DNA of 8,794 nt. Source: Halobacteriovorax sp. (GTDB lineage Bacteria > Bdellovibrionota > Bacteriovoracia > Bacteriovoracales > Bacteriovoracaceae). Location of the stretch: contig NZAF01000002.1 of the NCBI GenBank assembly GCA_002686115.1, forward strand, positions 1-8,794. The letters are read 5' to 3'. The notes beneath the pieces were generated by a model. It was not told the origin of the DNA, did no database searches, and saw nothing but the letters and a program-made list of their open reading frames with translations. Below, piece after piece: positions 1 through 6,890 of the stretch (position 1 is its first letter; each line of letters opens with the position of its first letter). The position numbers and the translations under genes are program-made.

Positions 1-1
1 C

Positions 2-1663
2 GGTTTTGTCGTCTCTTACAAAAATAGAGGAAATGATCTTTGTTCAAATATTCATCCTCGTTATGACAATTGTCGCTACTTTGTGATCACTAGTGCCCAT
101 CACTTTAGTGGTGAAGATAAGATGATCTGTCATGAGAAGACCTGTTATGATATTAAAAACACAATCATCAATGTTAAAGATGATGTCGCTATTTCAGAGT
201 TATCAACAACTGTTAGAAATGATGATAATTTCAAATTCTTTGCTTCCTACTTCAAAGATAAATTACTTGTAAATGTTATTCGAGAAACGAACACATTTAC
301 AAAAGACCCTATTCTTGAATATAAATTTTTTGGACAAAGAGAAATCATGCCAATGCTTCAGGTTGGAGATATTGCTGAAAGTGTTGATCACTTTCAACCA
401 CCAGTTGTTCCCCTACCTTCTTGGGTAGGCCAAGAAACAGTTAACTATCAACAAGTTTCGCTTCCTCTCATAGAAAAAGAAAATATCATTAGAGCAAAAC
501 AGCTTTTTCTCTCTAAGAATTGGATGTTGCCATCGGGCATACGTCCGGGACAAAGTGGAGCACCACTTTTAATCGCCACAGGTCATCAGTATGAACCCCA
601 TGTGATCTTAGGACATACTCTTAAATTTAATAAACATTCAACTCAATCTATTTTCTCTAACGAAGAAAAGATTTTAAAGACCTTAAATAAAATGATTAAG
701 GGTAAAAGAATAGATAATGAATTTTTAGATAGAGCTTTTAATTGGAATTATTCTTTAAAAAACCAAATGTTTTATAGGCATACCTCTGACTTTCATTTTG
801 TTGAATATCCCCTCTTTAATTCTGCTGGAGAAGAAACGTTACTTTCTATTAACGATAAAGACCAAGGTGAAGTCGATCTCTTCAAATTAGAAACTCAAGT
901 ACTTATTGATCTTCCTGCTCACTTAAAGAAGAAACCTGAAAATTCACTTGAAAAAGTCATTACAGATTTAGAGCTTTTTAAAGACTCTAAAGGTATTAAG
1001 GCGATTAAGGGAGTAGATAAGAAACCTCAAGCAGATATCAAAGGAATACAATTTAGAAGTGGTAACGGCACCTATGGTGATGGTGGTGATGAGTTATCAG
1101 AGACTGAGAGTAATCACACGTTTCAAGATGTAAATGACGGCATAATGATCGATGGACAAAGAGTTTCTGAAATAAAAATAAGACATAGAAGAAAAGATTA
1201 TTTTATTAAAGCTTCTTTTGAATCACTTAATTTCTTTGAAAATGATATTATCTCTTTTCATACTGCAGACAGACTCAAGCAGCAAATTGATTTATTTTTT
1301 AAAAAAGATAAGACTTCTAAACGAAAGTGTAAGAGTCAAAGATCTATACGCCTTTGTCTTGAAACAGAAGTTAGTGATCAAACAATTACGATTCATTATT
1401 CTATAAATGATTTAAAAGATTCAATCATAATTTCTCATAGTGAGATGAAAAAGAATGATTATAAGACCGTTATTTCAAACCAAGATCTCTCAATTGATCT
1501 AAGTGGTCTTTTTACCTTAAATCTTGATCATGCTACGACTCTTGATGGTGAAAGTCTTAGAGAAATCTTAGAGGCCATGAAGTATTCAGTGGTCATTTCC
1601 ATTCGTGATGGAAGGGATAAAATGAACTCTTTTCCCATTCTTTTTAAGCAGACACTCGAATAA
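2..1663 (+). CDS. trypsin-like serine protease with long unknown C-terminal region (5' partial)
   Basis: Probable extracytoplasmic serine endopeptidase of the chymotrypsin fold (S1-like). The frame is open from base 2 and the start lies left of the window. A GTG at 83 is only an internal Val codon, because the frame upstream reads on smoothly and carries two cysteines. Counting from base 2, 553 residues are visible. The catalytic triad can be read as H33 in ITSAHH (compare TAAHC), D61 in KDDVAISEL (compare DIALL) and S185 in RPGQSGAPLL (compare GDSGGP). The H-D spacing of 28 is close to that of HtrA-type enzymes. Cysteines C14, C24, C43 and C48 surround the active-site His, and C443/C452 lie near the C-terminus. 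An even cysteine count fits an exported, disulfide-bonded protein. Residues from about 190 on match nothing I know; they include a Gly/Asp-rich loop near 354-364 and a beta-like tail. It ends in TAA and may be monocistronic. Substrate is unknown. The protease call is fairly sure; the rest is open. Confidence 0.72.
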   Translation, partial: GFVVSYKNRGNDLCSNIHPRYDNCRYFVITSAHHFSGEDKMICHEKTCYDIKNTIINVKDDVAISELSTTVRNDDNFKFFASYFKDKLLVNVIRETNTFTKDPILEYKFFGQREIMPMLQVGDIAESVDHFQPPVVPLPSWVGQETVNYQQVSLPLIEKENIIRAKQLFLSKNWMLPSGIRPGQSGAPLLIATGHQYEPHVILGHTLKFNKHSTQSIFSNEEKILKTLNKMIKGKRIDNEFLDRAFNWNYSLKNQMFYRHTSDFHFVEYPLFNSAGEETLLSINDKDQGEVDLFKLETQVLIDLPAHLKKKPENSLEKVITDLELFKDSKGIKAIKGVDKKPQADIKGIQFRSGNGTYGDGGDELSETESNHTFQDVNDGIMIDGQRVSEIKIRHRRKDYFIKASFESLNFFENDIISFHTADRLKQQIDLFFKKDKTSKRKCKSQRSIRLCLETEVSDQTITIHYSINDLKDSIIISHSEMKKNDYKTVISNQDLSIDLSGLFTLNLDHATTLDGESLREILEAMKYSVVISIRDGRDKMNSFPILFKQTLE

Positions 1664-1690
1664 AACACTGTATTTTCAGACCCTTAACAT

Positions 1691-1719
1691 CACTTACAAA
1701 ATGTAAGTGCGATGTAAGT
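1691..1719. promoter_or_regulatory. perfect 8-bp dyad plus a third copy of its half-site
   Basis: CACTTACA-AAA-TGTAAGTG is a perfect inverted repeat (1691-1709). A further TGTAAGT lies at 1713-1719, 11 bases after the right arm begins, which is about one helical turn and on the same face of DNA. No T-run follows the dyad, so it does not look like an intrinsic terminator. It lies between the protease stop and the start of the small secreted protein, which suits an operator or activator site for the latter. The binding protein is unknown. Confidence 0.4.
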
Positions 1720-1769
1720 ATTAACTGATCTCATTTTCAAGTAAATTCTCCTCACACAACAAACAATAC

Positions 1770-1775
1770 AAGGAG
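1770..1775 (+). promoter_or_regulatory. ribosome binding site of the small secreted protein
   Basis: AAGGAG lies five bases before the ATG at 1781. It is a near-perfect Shine-Dalgarno sequence at good spacing and fixes the start of the 111-residue gene. Confidence 0.8.
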
Positions 1776-1780
1776 AAAAC

Positions 1781-2116
1781 ATGAAAACTTTAATTTTAAC
1801 AATCACAATTCTTTCTAGTCTATCAAGTTTTGCTACTGAAAAGGCTTCAAATCTTTTCATTGGAAGCGGAAGAGCTGAGTCTGATATTCCTCTATTGGCC
1901 GGATGCTCAGATGCTAAAGAAGAAGCAATTTCTCATGCAAAGCTACGATGTTATGAAGCGGGCTATGCTCATTGTGAAGAAGTTGAAACAGTTCGTATAT
2001 ATAGAAGAGGTTCTAATCCACTAAGAAATAGTGCTCTACTTTTCATATCACTTGGTAATAGAGAGACTTCTGGAGTTTGTGCATATCGATCAGTATTTCA
2101 AGGATTTGATGAATAA
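1781..2116 (+). CDS. small secreted four-cysteine protein, unknown function
   Basis: I do not recognise this family. The 111-residue product begins with a clear Sec signal peptide: MK, then a hydrophobic stretch, then SSFA at residues 15-18, with likely cleavage after A18. The mature part of about 93 residues has four cysteines (C42, C57, C65, C100), enough for two disulfides. It also has an Ala/Glu-rich helical-looking segment between C42 and C57. The Cys after the signal peptide is 24 residues from the cleavage site, so it is not a lipoprotein. A strong ribosome site supports the start, and the 117-base gap upstream with its dyad suggests its own promoter. The next gene follows on the same strand after 52 bases, so co-transcription is possible. 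Likely location is the periplasm, outer surface or medium. It could be an inhibitor, a small adhesin or a structural envelope protein, but nothing in the sequence decides this. Confidence 0.8.
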   Translation: MKTLILTITILSSLSSFATEKASNLFIGSGRAESDIPLLAGCSDAKEEAISHAKLRCYEAGYAHCEEVETVRIYRRGSNPLRNSALLFISLGNRETSGVCAYRSVFQGFDE

Positions 2117-2152
2117 TTCTAATATCTAAGCGTGGGAGATTTAATCTTTTTA

Positions 2153-2161
2153 TGCTAAAAT
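2153..2161 (+). promoter_or_regulatory. extended -10 promoter element, nearly at the start codon
   Basis: TGCTAAAAT is an extended -10 motif (TG, one base, then TAAAAT, five of six to TATAAT). No good -35 hexamer stands 16-18 bases upstream; extended -10 promoters can do without one. Transcription starting about seven bases downstream would begin at or next to the ATG at 2169 and give a leaderless or near-leaderless mRNA. The only Shine-Dalgarno-like bases, AGGGG at 2162-2166, are just two bases from the ATG and so poorly placed. Confidence 0.4.
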
Positions 2162-2168
2162 AGGGGCC

Positions 2169-3062
2169 ATGTATTCAAAGAAAGCAAAATTTGGTCGTGG
2201 CTCCCTTAATTTTATTCATCACTCACTGAAACGTCTTTTGAGTGTGAAAGAGCGCTACCTCTCAACTCCTCATGGGCGAGTTTATTATCTTCATCACGAA
2301 GTTAAAGATGCACCTACTCTTGTTCTCATACATGGATTCTCAGATATTCCAGAAAGTTTTCTACCTTGTCTTTTTTCTCTTAGAGGAAAGTTTAACATTA
2401 TTCTTCCGGCGCTTAAAGGCTTTGACTTTGAAGCCGTGATAGATGGGCGTGACTACTCTCTTGAAATATACAAAGAAACGATCCTTTGTATTCTTGATCA
2501 TTATGGAATTGGTAGGTTTCATATTGGCGGAAATTCTCTTGGTGGTGCGACTTCCTTACAAATGGTAAAAGATCATCCTGAAAGAATTAAGAGTATGATC
2601 CTTATTAATTCTGCTGGCTTTGAATACGATCATATTGATACTGTTACTAAGAAGTTTTTAAAAGGTCATAATCCCTTTGTTGTTAAAGAAGAAAAAGACT
2701 TTGAATCTCTCGTGAGTACTATCTTTCATAAGAAGCCTCGTTATCCACTCTTTATTGGAAATTATATCTATGAAGATTATAAGAGTCGAGCTCGTCAGTA
2801 TACAGATATCGCTGAGAGACTTTTTGAAACTGATGTTAATATTAAAAATGGCAATCACATCATTGAGCCAGAAGATATAAAAGTTAAGACGCTTATTATC
2901 TGGGGTGAAAGTGATGGCTTTTTTCCTGTAGAAATTGCTCGTGATATCGCAAAAAAAATACCCGATGGGGAATTAGTGATTCTTAAAGGCTCGGGTCATG
3001 TTCCTCACCTTGAATCTCCCCACCGGGTACAGAAAATTATTTCTAAATTTTTAAGTCAGTAA
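2169..3062 (+). CDS. alpha/beta hydrolase (esterase/lipase-like, MhpC type)
   Basis: Probable carboxylic-ester hydrolase or related alpha/beta-fold enzyme, 297 residues, the usual length for the family. Landmarks in order are: the oxyanion-hole HG at 55-56 (LVLIHGFSD), the nucleophile elbow GGNSLGG with S123, a variable cap region at about 150-225, the acid D249 (IIWGESDGFF) and the base H277 (GSGHVPHLESP). All three triad residues are present, so the enzyme should be active. There is no convincing signal peptide; the first 30 residues are basic and amphipathic, so it is probably cytoplasmic or loosely membrane-associated. The cap sequence does not point to a substrate; monoacylglycerol, short-chain esters or a ring-cleavage product are all possible. 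The ATG is supported by the frame and by family N-terminal length, though its ribosome site is poor. The gene lies 52 bases after the small secreted protein and converges on the coiled-coil gene with a seven-base gap. Confidence 0.9.
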   Translation: MYSKKAKFGRGSLNFIHHSLKRLLSVKERYLSTPHGRVYYLHHEVKDAPTLVLIHGFSDIPESFLPCLFSLRGKFNIILPALKGFDFEAVIDGRDYSLEIYKETILCILDHYGIGRFHIGGNSLGGATSLQMVKDHPERIKSMILINSAGFEYDHIDTVTKKFLKGHNPFVVKEEKDFESLVSTIFHKKPRYPLFIGNYIYEDYKSRARQYTDIAERLFETDVNIKNGNHIIEPEDIKVKTLIIWGESDGFFPVEIARDIAKKIPDGELVILKGSGHVPHLESPHRVQKIISKFLSQ

Positions 3063-3069
3063 ATTAATC

Positions 3070-6000
3070 TTACTTATCAACCTTCACTTTAATCACTTCA
3101 GTCTTTAGAACTTCACTGTCATAAGAAAGTGTTAGTTTAAAAGAAAGTGTCTCATCTTTAGCATCTGTATCTTTCTTAAACTTATACTTTATGATTCCTT
3201 CAGACTTTTGACCTTTTGCCCCAGGGCTTGTGATCTTAACTTCTGAGTTTTCTAAAGTTACGTGCTTACTTCCTTCAAGGATTTCAGCTGTTACTTTATA
3301 TTCTCCAGGAACATTTGCTCTAAGTCCTTCAAGTACCATTTTCACATCATGAGTTAACCAAACTTTCTTAAACCATCTTCTCTTATATGAGTTTACTTCT
3401 TTTCCATATTTTAGATCAGACTTTACTTCTGGGTTTACTGTTACCTTCTCAGAGAAGCTAACGACCTTAGTTACGTTCTCTCCAATTTCATTAGGACTTG
3501 TTACTTGAAGATCAAATTTAATTGGACTTCCTGGCATTTCAGAGTCTTTAATTTTAACTTTAAATACATCTGTCACATTTACTTTTGCTCTTGCAGAAAG
3601 ACCACTTAGTTTCTTAACGTTAGTGTCAAAGACAACATTCGACGAGCTAGCAACAACTGAAACGATAGTATCTTTTTCACCTGAACTCGCTTTACCAAAG
3701 TTAACAAGACCGAGGTTAACATCAAAACTTGCCCCTTGCTCAAAACCTTTTTCAGACTTTTCAAGATCAACACTGATGGCCTTAGAATCATCAACTCTAA
3801 TAACCGCATTGTGAGCGAAGAAGTCTTGAGTATCAGCCTGCCCTTGAGCGAAAGCTTTTTCTTTTTCAGATTTAATATTTTCACTATATCCATCACTATC
3901 ACCATTATCATAACCATTAGCATAGGCGACCTTCCCACCTCTTGCCTTAGCTTCTTTAAAGACAACGGCATATGCTTCATCAAAGCCCTCTTTCTCTCTT
4001 GTACTAAATGCCTTTGTGAAAGCATCTTCTTTTTCTAGCTTAAATAGTCCGCTGTACTCAGAAAAGAAAACATCTCTGTGACTTGCAGCAAATGAAGTTT
4101 TAAATCCATCACCAAAACCGCTTTCACATGCAGCGATAAAGTCTCTTACATTCTTATAAACTGAAGAACAGTCTAATCTTTTACTATCAACTGGGATAAA
4201 TGAAGGACTCTCGTAAACAAGGTTTGCTTCACTCATTGCTACTTTTGGCGTTTCAAAGTATTCAATCTCACTTTCAGTTTGAGCAATGACCTTATCAATA
4301 GCAGACTCTACATCTGATTTTGCGATACCAAAGCCTGCAAAACTCTCCGCACTGATTGCAGCACTCTTAAAGCTTAAAGACTCTGTTACCATATTTGAAT
4401 CAACTGAAATTTGATTTCCTGGAACATCTTTTAAAAGCTCTTCTTTCATCTGAGCAATACCCATTGGGTAATCAGTTGCTTTTGCTTCGTCTTTTGCTTT
4501 CTTTAATCCTACTGCGTATCCAGACTCATAACCAGCACCGTAGTCTTCTTTAGAATTTACACCGGCGCTATAACCTTGAGTATTTCCAGCTTCTTTTCCG
4601 TCATTTAAACCTTTTAAGTATCCTGAAAGCTTACCAATGATATCACCATTTTTAGCACCAAAGACTCCAGCATCTTTCTTTGCTTCATCAAAACCTGCAC
4701 TCTCTCCAGGTTCCTGACCTTGCATAAAACCTTGGTCTTCACCAAGATTGTAAGCTTGAGACTTATAGCTTTTATAAAGAGAATCTCTTTTTTCAAATGC
4801 CATAAGGTCATTTTGTGTAATGGCCTCAAGTTTTTTAGCATAAAGATCTTTATCATTGTAATCATCTGTTTGTTCTTGCTTGTCATCCAATAAAGATGAA
4901 AGACTGATCTCTAGATTTCCAATATTGATTTTTAAATCATTAATTTGTTTTTCAAGATCTTGGATCGATTGCTGATTACTTGCAATCTGATTATCGTGTC
5001 TCTTCATTGTTTGATCATTTTGATCCATCTGATTTGATTTCGCATCCATTGTATCAAGAGCAGAGTTTCTCTGTGATACAAGTTCAGCAATATAATTTTC
5101 AAGACTTTGAACTTCTCTAGAAACTTCTCCAATTCTAGCGTCTACAGTTCTCGTCTCACCTTCAACATTATCAAGCTCTCTAAAAATTGAACTTACTCTA
5201 TTTTCAAGACCGGCCACTCGGCTCTCTTGTCCAGGGATCTGTCTTCTTACATCTCTGATGTCTTCTTTAACTTTTGCAAACTCTCTAGAGTCACGCTCAA
5301 GCTCTCTTTCCTCTTTTCTTATCTCTGCGATATTACTCTTAATTCGAGCTCTCGCTTTTTCTATAGAGTCTGTCACTTTTCTTAGTTGAACCTTAGCTGT
5401 TGTAAGCTCAGAATTTTTAGCGTCAAAGACATCTTGAGCGGCCTTAACTTTTGTCTCAAGATTTGCTAGACGTGTTTTCTTATTTCCAAGAGCTGCAACA
5501 GCGCTCTCTAGTTCAGCTTTTGCACTTTGAACTTTTGCTTTTAAGCCCGCTGTCTTTGATACTAAGTTTTGCTTCTTAGTTTTTTCACTTTGAAGCTGAC
5601 TATTAATTGTAGCAAGAGTTCTTGTTTTTGAAGTAAGGCTTGTTTTATTAGAAGCGAGACTCTTTTCAAGAGCAGGGATCTCCATTCTTAGTTTTCTAAT
5701 TACTTCTGATAGAGCTTTTCTCTCTTCTGTTAGTGCCTGACCTTTCGCTTTTAATTCATTTAATTTTTGTGTTTTCGTTGGCGAGTCTGGCATTTGTTGA
5801 ATTTTTCTAAACTCAACAGCTAAAGCTCTTTGCTCATTTCTAGCTTGATTCATTCTCTGCTGAGATGCTTTTTGAGTAGCCTTCTTAGAAGCAAGATCAC
5901 TTTCTTGCGAGCTTATTGTATTTCTTAAACTTTCAATCTGGCCAGGAAGACTGCCTTTTTGATTTTCAAGAGCTGTAATTCTTGTTGTTGCACTTTGAAT

Positions 6001-6879
6001 TTCATCTTGATTTGATTTTAGGGCCTTTTTTGCTGAACTAAGAGCAGACCTTGCATTACTCTCTCTCTTAATTAATGGTCCAACTTCAGCTTTAAGAGCA
6101 TCTCTTTGAGACTTTGCTTGTCTTAGAGCTTGTCTCGCAGGCTTCACTTCTTGTTCAAGAGAGTTAACGGCCGCTTGCTTTCCAGCGACTTGTGCTTCAA
6201 GAGATTGAACTCTATTAACAAGTTTCTTATTACCATCTTTTAAAAGATCAATCTTTCTTACCCTCTCAGGCATTCTCATTTTGATGTCTTCTCTAATTCT
6301 TCTTAAGTTCTCAAGATCACCAATCATGGCATTTAAGATTCTCGTCTCTTTTGCAAGGTAACCTTCAAACTCATTCTTTTCATTGATTAGAGCACTTCTT
6401 TGTCTTTGAAGTTCATCAAATCTTATATTGAGATCATTTAATCTTTGCTTTGGAGCTCTTAGACGATCTTCATTATTAGCAATTTGTCCATCAAGATTAC
6501 TAACTTCACTTTTAAGATCTCTGATATCAGAGAATAAGGAATCGTTCTGTGCTGTAAGGTCTTTGATTTGTCTTGAAAGTTCAACGATCTGATTATCTAG
6601 GGAATCAATGTCTGAAATATTTCTTTGGATATTATCCTCAGAAGCTTGAATAGCATCTTGGGTGCTCTCAATCGCTGAGATCGTAGCAGCTAATCTTTCA
6701 AATGCTTCACTGGCCTCGGCCCTTGCACTTTGACTCTTATACTTACTCTGTTCATATATTGAGCCATATGTTCTAAAATCAATTTCATCAGGTAATGAAG
6801 CATTTGCAACACCTGATGCTCCCATTAAACTCGTCAAAAATAATAATTTTAAAGCCCCTGCTTTACTTACTTCATACAT
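3070..6879 (-). CDS. giant exported coiled-coil protein with GX3 tetrad repeats and beta-rich tail
   Basis: Unrecognised 1269-residue protein. The start chosen is the ATG at 6879 because GGGAGGG stands four bases upstream and a signal peptide follows at once (hydrophobic core, then GVANA with likely cleavage after residue 27). The frame stays open to a further ATG at 6936, but that would bury the signal peptide. Mature layout: a short lead-in; residues about 56-671 strongly helical coiled coil (Gln/Glu/Lys/Arg/Asn with heptad Leu/Ile/Val, a few prolines as hinges); about 713-807 and 921-1013 tetrad-repeat tracts; and about 1026-1269 two beta-rich, Ig/NEW3-like segments with a basic-aromatic patch (YKRRWFKKVW) between them. 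The only two cysteines, C904 and C918, precede the second tract. There is no Walker A or ABC signature, so it is not an SMC ATPase, and no C-terminal anchor. An elongated periplasmic or surface spacer, scaffold or fibre is the likely role (inference). It is probably monocistronic and divergent from the histidine kinase. Confidence 0.88.
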   Translation of the reverse strand: MYEVSKAGALKLLFLTSLMGASGVANASLPDEIDFRTYGSIYEQSKYKSQSARAEASEAFERLAATISAIESTQDAIQASEDNIQRNISDIDSLDNQIVELSRQIKDLTAQNDSLFSDIRDLKSEVSNLDGQIANNEDRLRAPKQRLNDLNIRFDELQRQRSALINEKNEFEGYLAKETRILNAMIGDLENLRRIREDIKMRMPERVRKIDLLKDGNKKLVNRVQSLEAQVAGKQAAVNSLEQEVKPARQALRQAKSQRDALKAEVGPLIKRESNARSALSSAKKALKSNQDEIQSATTRITALENQKGSLPGQIESLRNTISSQESDLASKKATQKASQQRMNQARNEQRALAVEFRKIQQMPDSPTKTQKLNELKAKGQALTEERKALSEVIRKLRMEIPALEKSLASNKTSLTSKTRTLATINSQLQSEKTKKQNLVSKTAGLKAKVQSAKAELESAVAALGNKKTRLANLETKVKAAQDVFDAKNSELTTAKVQLRKVTDSIEKARARIKSNIAEIRKEERELERDSREFAKVKEDIRDVRRQIPGQESRVAGLENRVSSIFRELDNVEGETRTVDARIGEVSREVQSLENYIAELVSQRNSALDTMDAKSNQMDQNDQTMKRHDNQIASNQQSIQDLEKQINDLKINIGNLEISLSSLLDDKQEQTDDYNDKDLYAKKLEAITQNDLMAFEKRDSLYKSYKSQAYNLGEDQGFMQGQEPGESAGFDEAKKDAGVFGAKNGDIIGKLSGYLKGLNDGKEAGNTQGYSAGVNSKEDYGAGYESGYAVGLKKAKDEAKATDYPMGIAQMKEELLKDVPGNQISVDSNMVTESLSFKSAAISAESFAGFGIAKSDVESAIDKVIAQTESEIEYFETPKVAMSEANLVYESPSFIPVDSKRLDCSSVYKNVRDFIAACESGFGDGFKTSFAASHRDVFFSEYSGLFKLEKEDAFTKAFSTREKEGFDEAYAVVFKEAKARGGKVAYANGYDNGDSDGYSENIKSEKEKAFAQGQADTQDFFAHNAVIRVDDSKAISVDLEKSEKGFEQGASFDVNLGLVNFGKASSGEKDTIVSVVASSSNVVFDTNVKKLSGLSARAKVNVTDVFKVKIKDSEMPGSPIKFDLQVTSPNEIGENVTKVVSFSEKVTVNPEVKSDLKYGKEVNSYKRRWFKKVWLTHDVKMVLEGLRANVPGEYKVTAEILEGSKHVTLENSEVKITSPGAKGQKSEGIIKYKFKKDTDAKDETLSFKLTLSYDSEVLKTEVIKVKVDK
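3841..4119 (-). repeat. second tetrad-repeat tract in the coiled-coil protein (small-aromatic-x-x)
   Basis: Protein-level repeat, residues 921-1013 of the 1269-residue product. Reading every fourth residue from G921 gives mostly Gly, Ala or Ser, and the position after it is Phe or Tyr in most tetrads (for example GFDEAYAVVF, AYANGYDNGDSDGY). The register holds for 93 residues although glycine is often replaced. It is encoded by diverged codons, so it is not a recent DNA repeat. Confidence 0.65.
4459..4743 (-). repeat. first GX3 tetrad-repeat tract in the coiled-coil protein
   Basis: Protein-level repeat, residues 713-807. Glycine recurs at exactly every fourth position: five in a row (713-729), two alanines in register (733, 737), then nine in a row (741-773), and again at 781. 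The register then shifts by two and continues at 783, 787, 791, with Ala at 795 and 799 and Gly at 807. Several glycines are followed by Phe or Tyr. Such GX3 series are known to pack helices closely, as in the deca-GX3 motif of Yae1/Lto1 and the GxxxG repeats of FliH. Confidence 0.8.
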
Positions 6880-6883
6880 AGAT

Positions 6884-6890
6884 CCCTCCC
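6884..6890 (-). promoter_or_regulatory. strong ribosome binding site of the coiled-coil gene
   Basis: On the minus strand GGGAGGG stands four bases before the ATG at 6879. It decides this start over the in-frame ATG at 6936 and suggests strong translation. Confidence 0.8.

Noticed and set aside
83..85. GTG at 83 as the start of the protease gene
   Set aside because: The frame is open to the window edge, and the residues before it (with C14 and C24) continue the protease fold; the codon is an internal Val in the VITSAHH strand.
1691..1709. Intrinsic terminator of the protease gene
   Set aside because: The stem is AT-rich and no T-run follows; an operator-like dyad is a better reading.
1218..2024. 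Plus-strand frames of 62 and 64 codons inside the protease and small secreted genes
   Set aside because: They overlap real genes in another frame and lack start signals.
3606..4038. Open frames of 100-139 codons on both strands inside the coiled-coil gene
   Set aside because: They are out-of-frame shadows with no ribosome site and low-complexity products.
4459..4743. Collagen-like repeat
   Set aside because: The glycine period is four, not three, and prolines are almost absent.
4867..6714. SMC/Rad50-like chromosome segregation ATPase
   Set aside because: Only the coiled coil resembles these. There is a signal peptide and no Walker A, Walker B or ABC signature.
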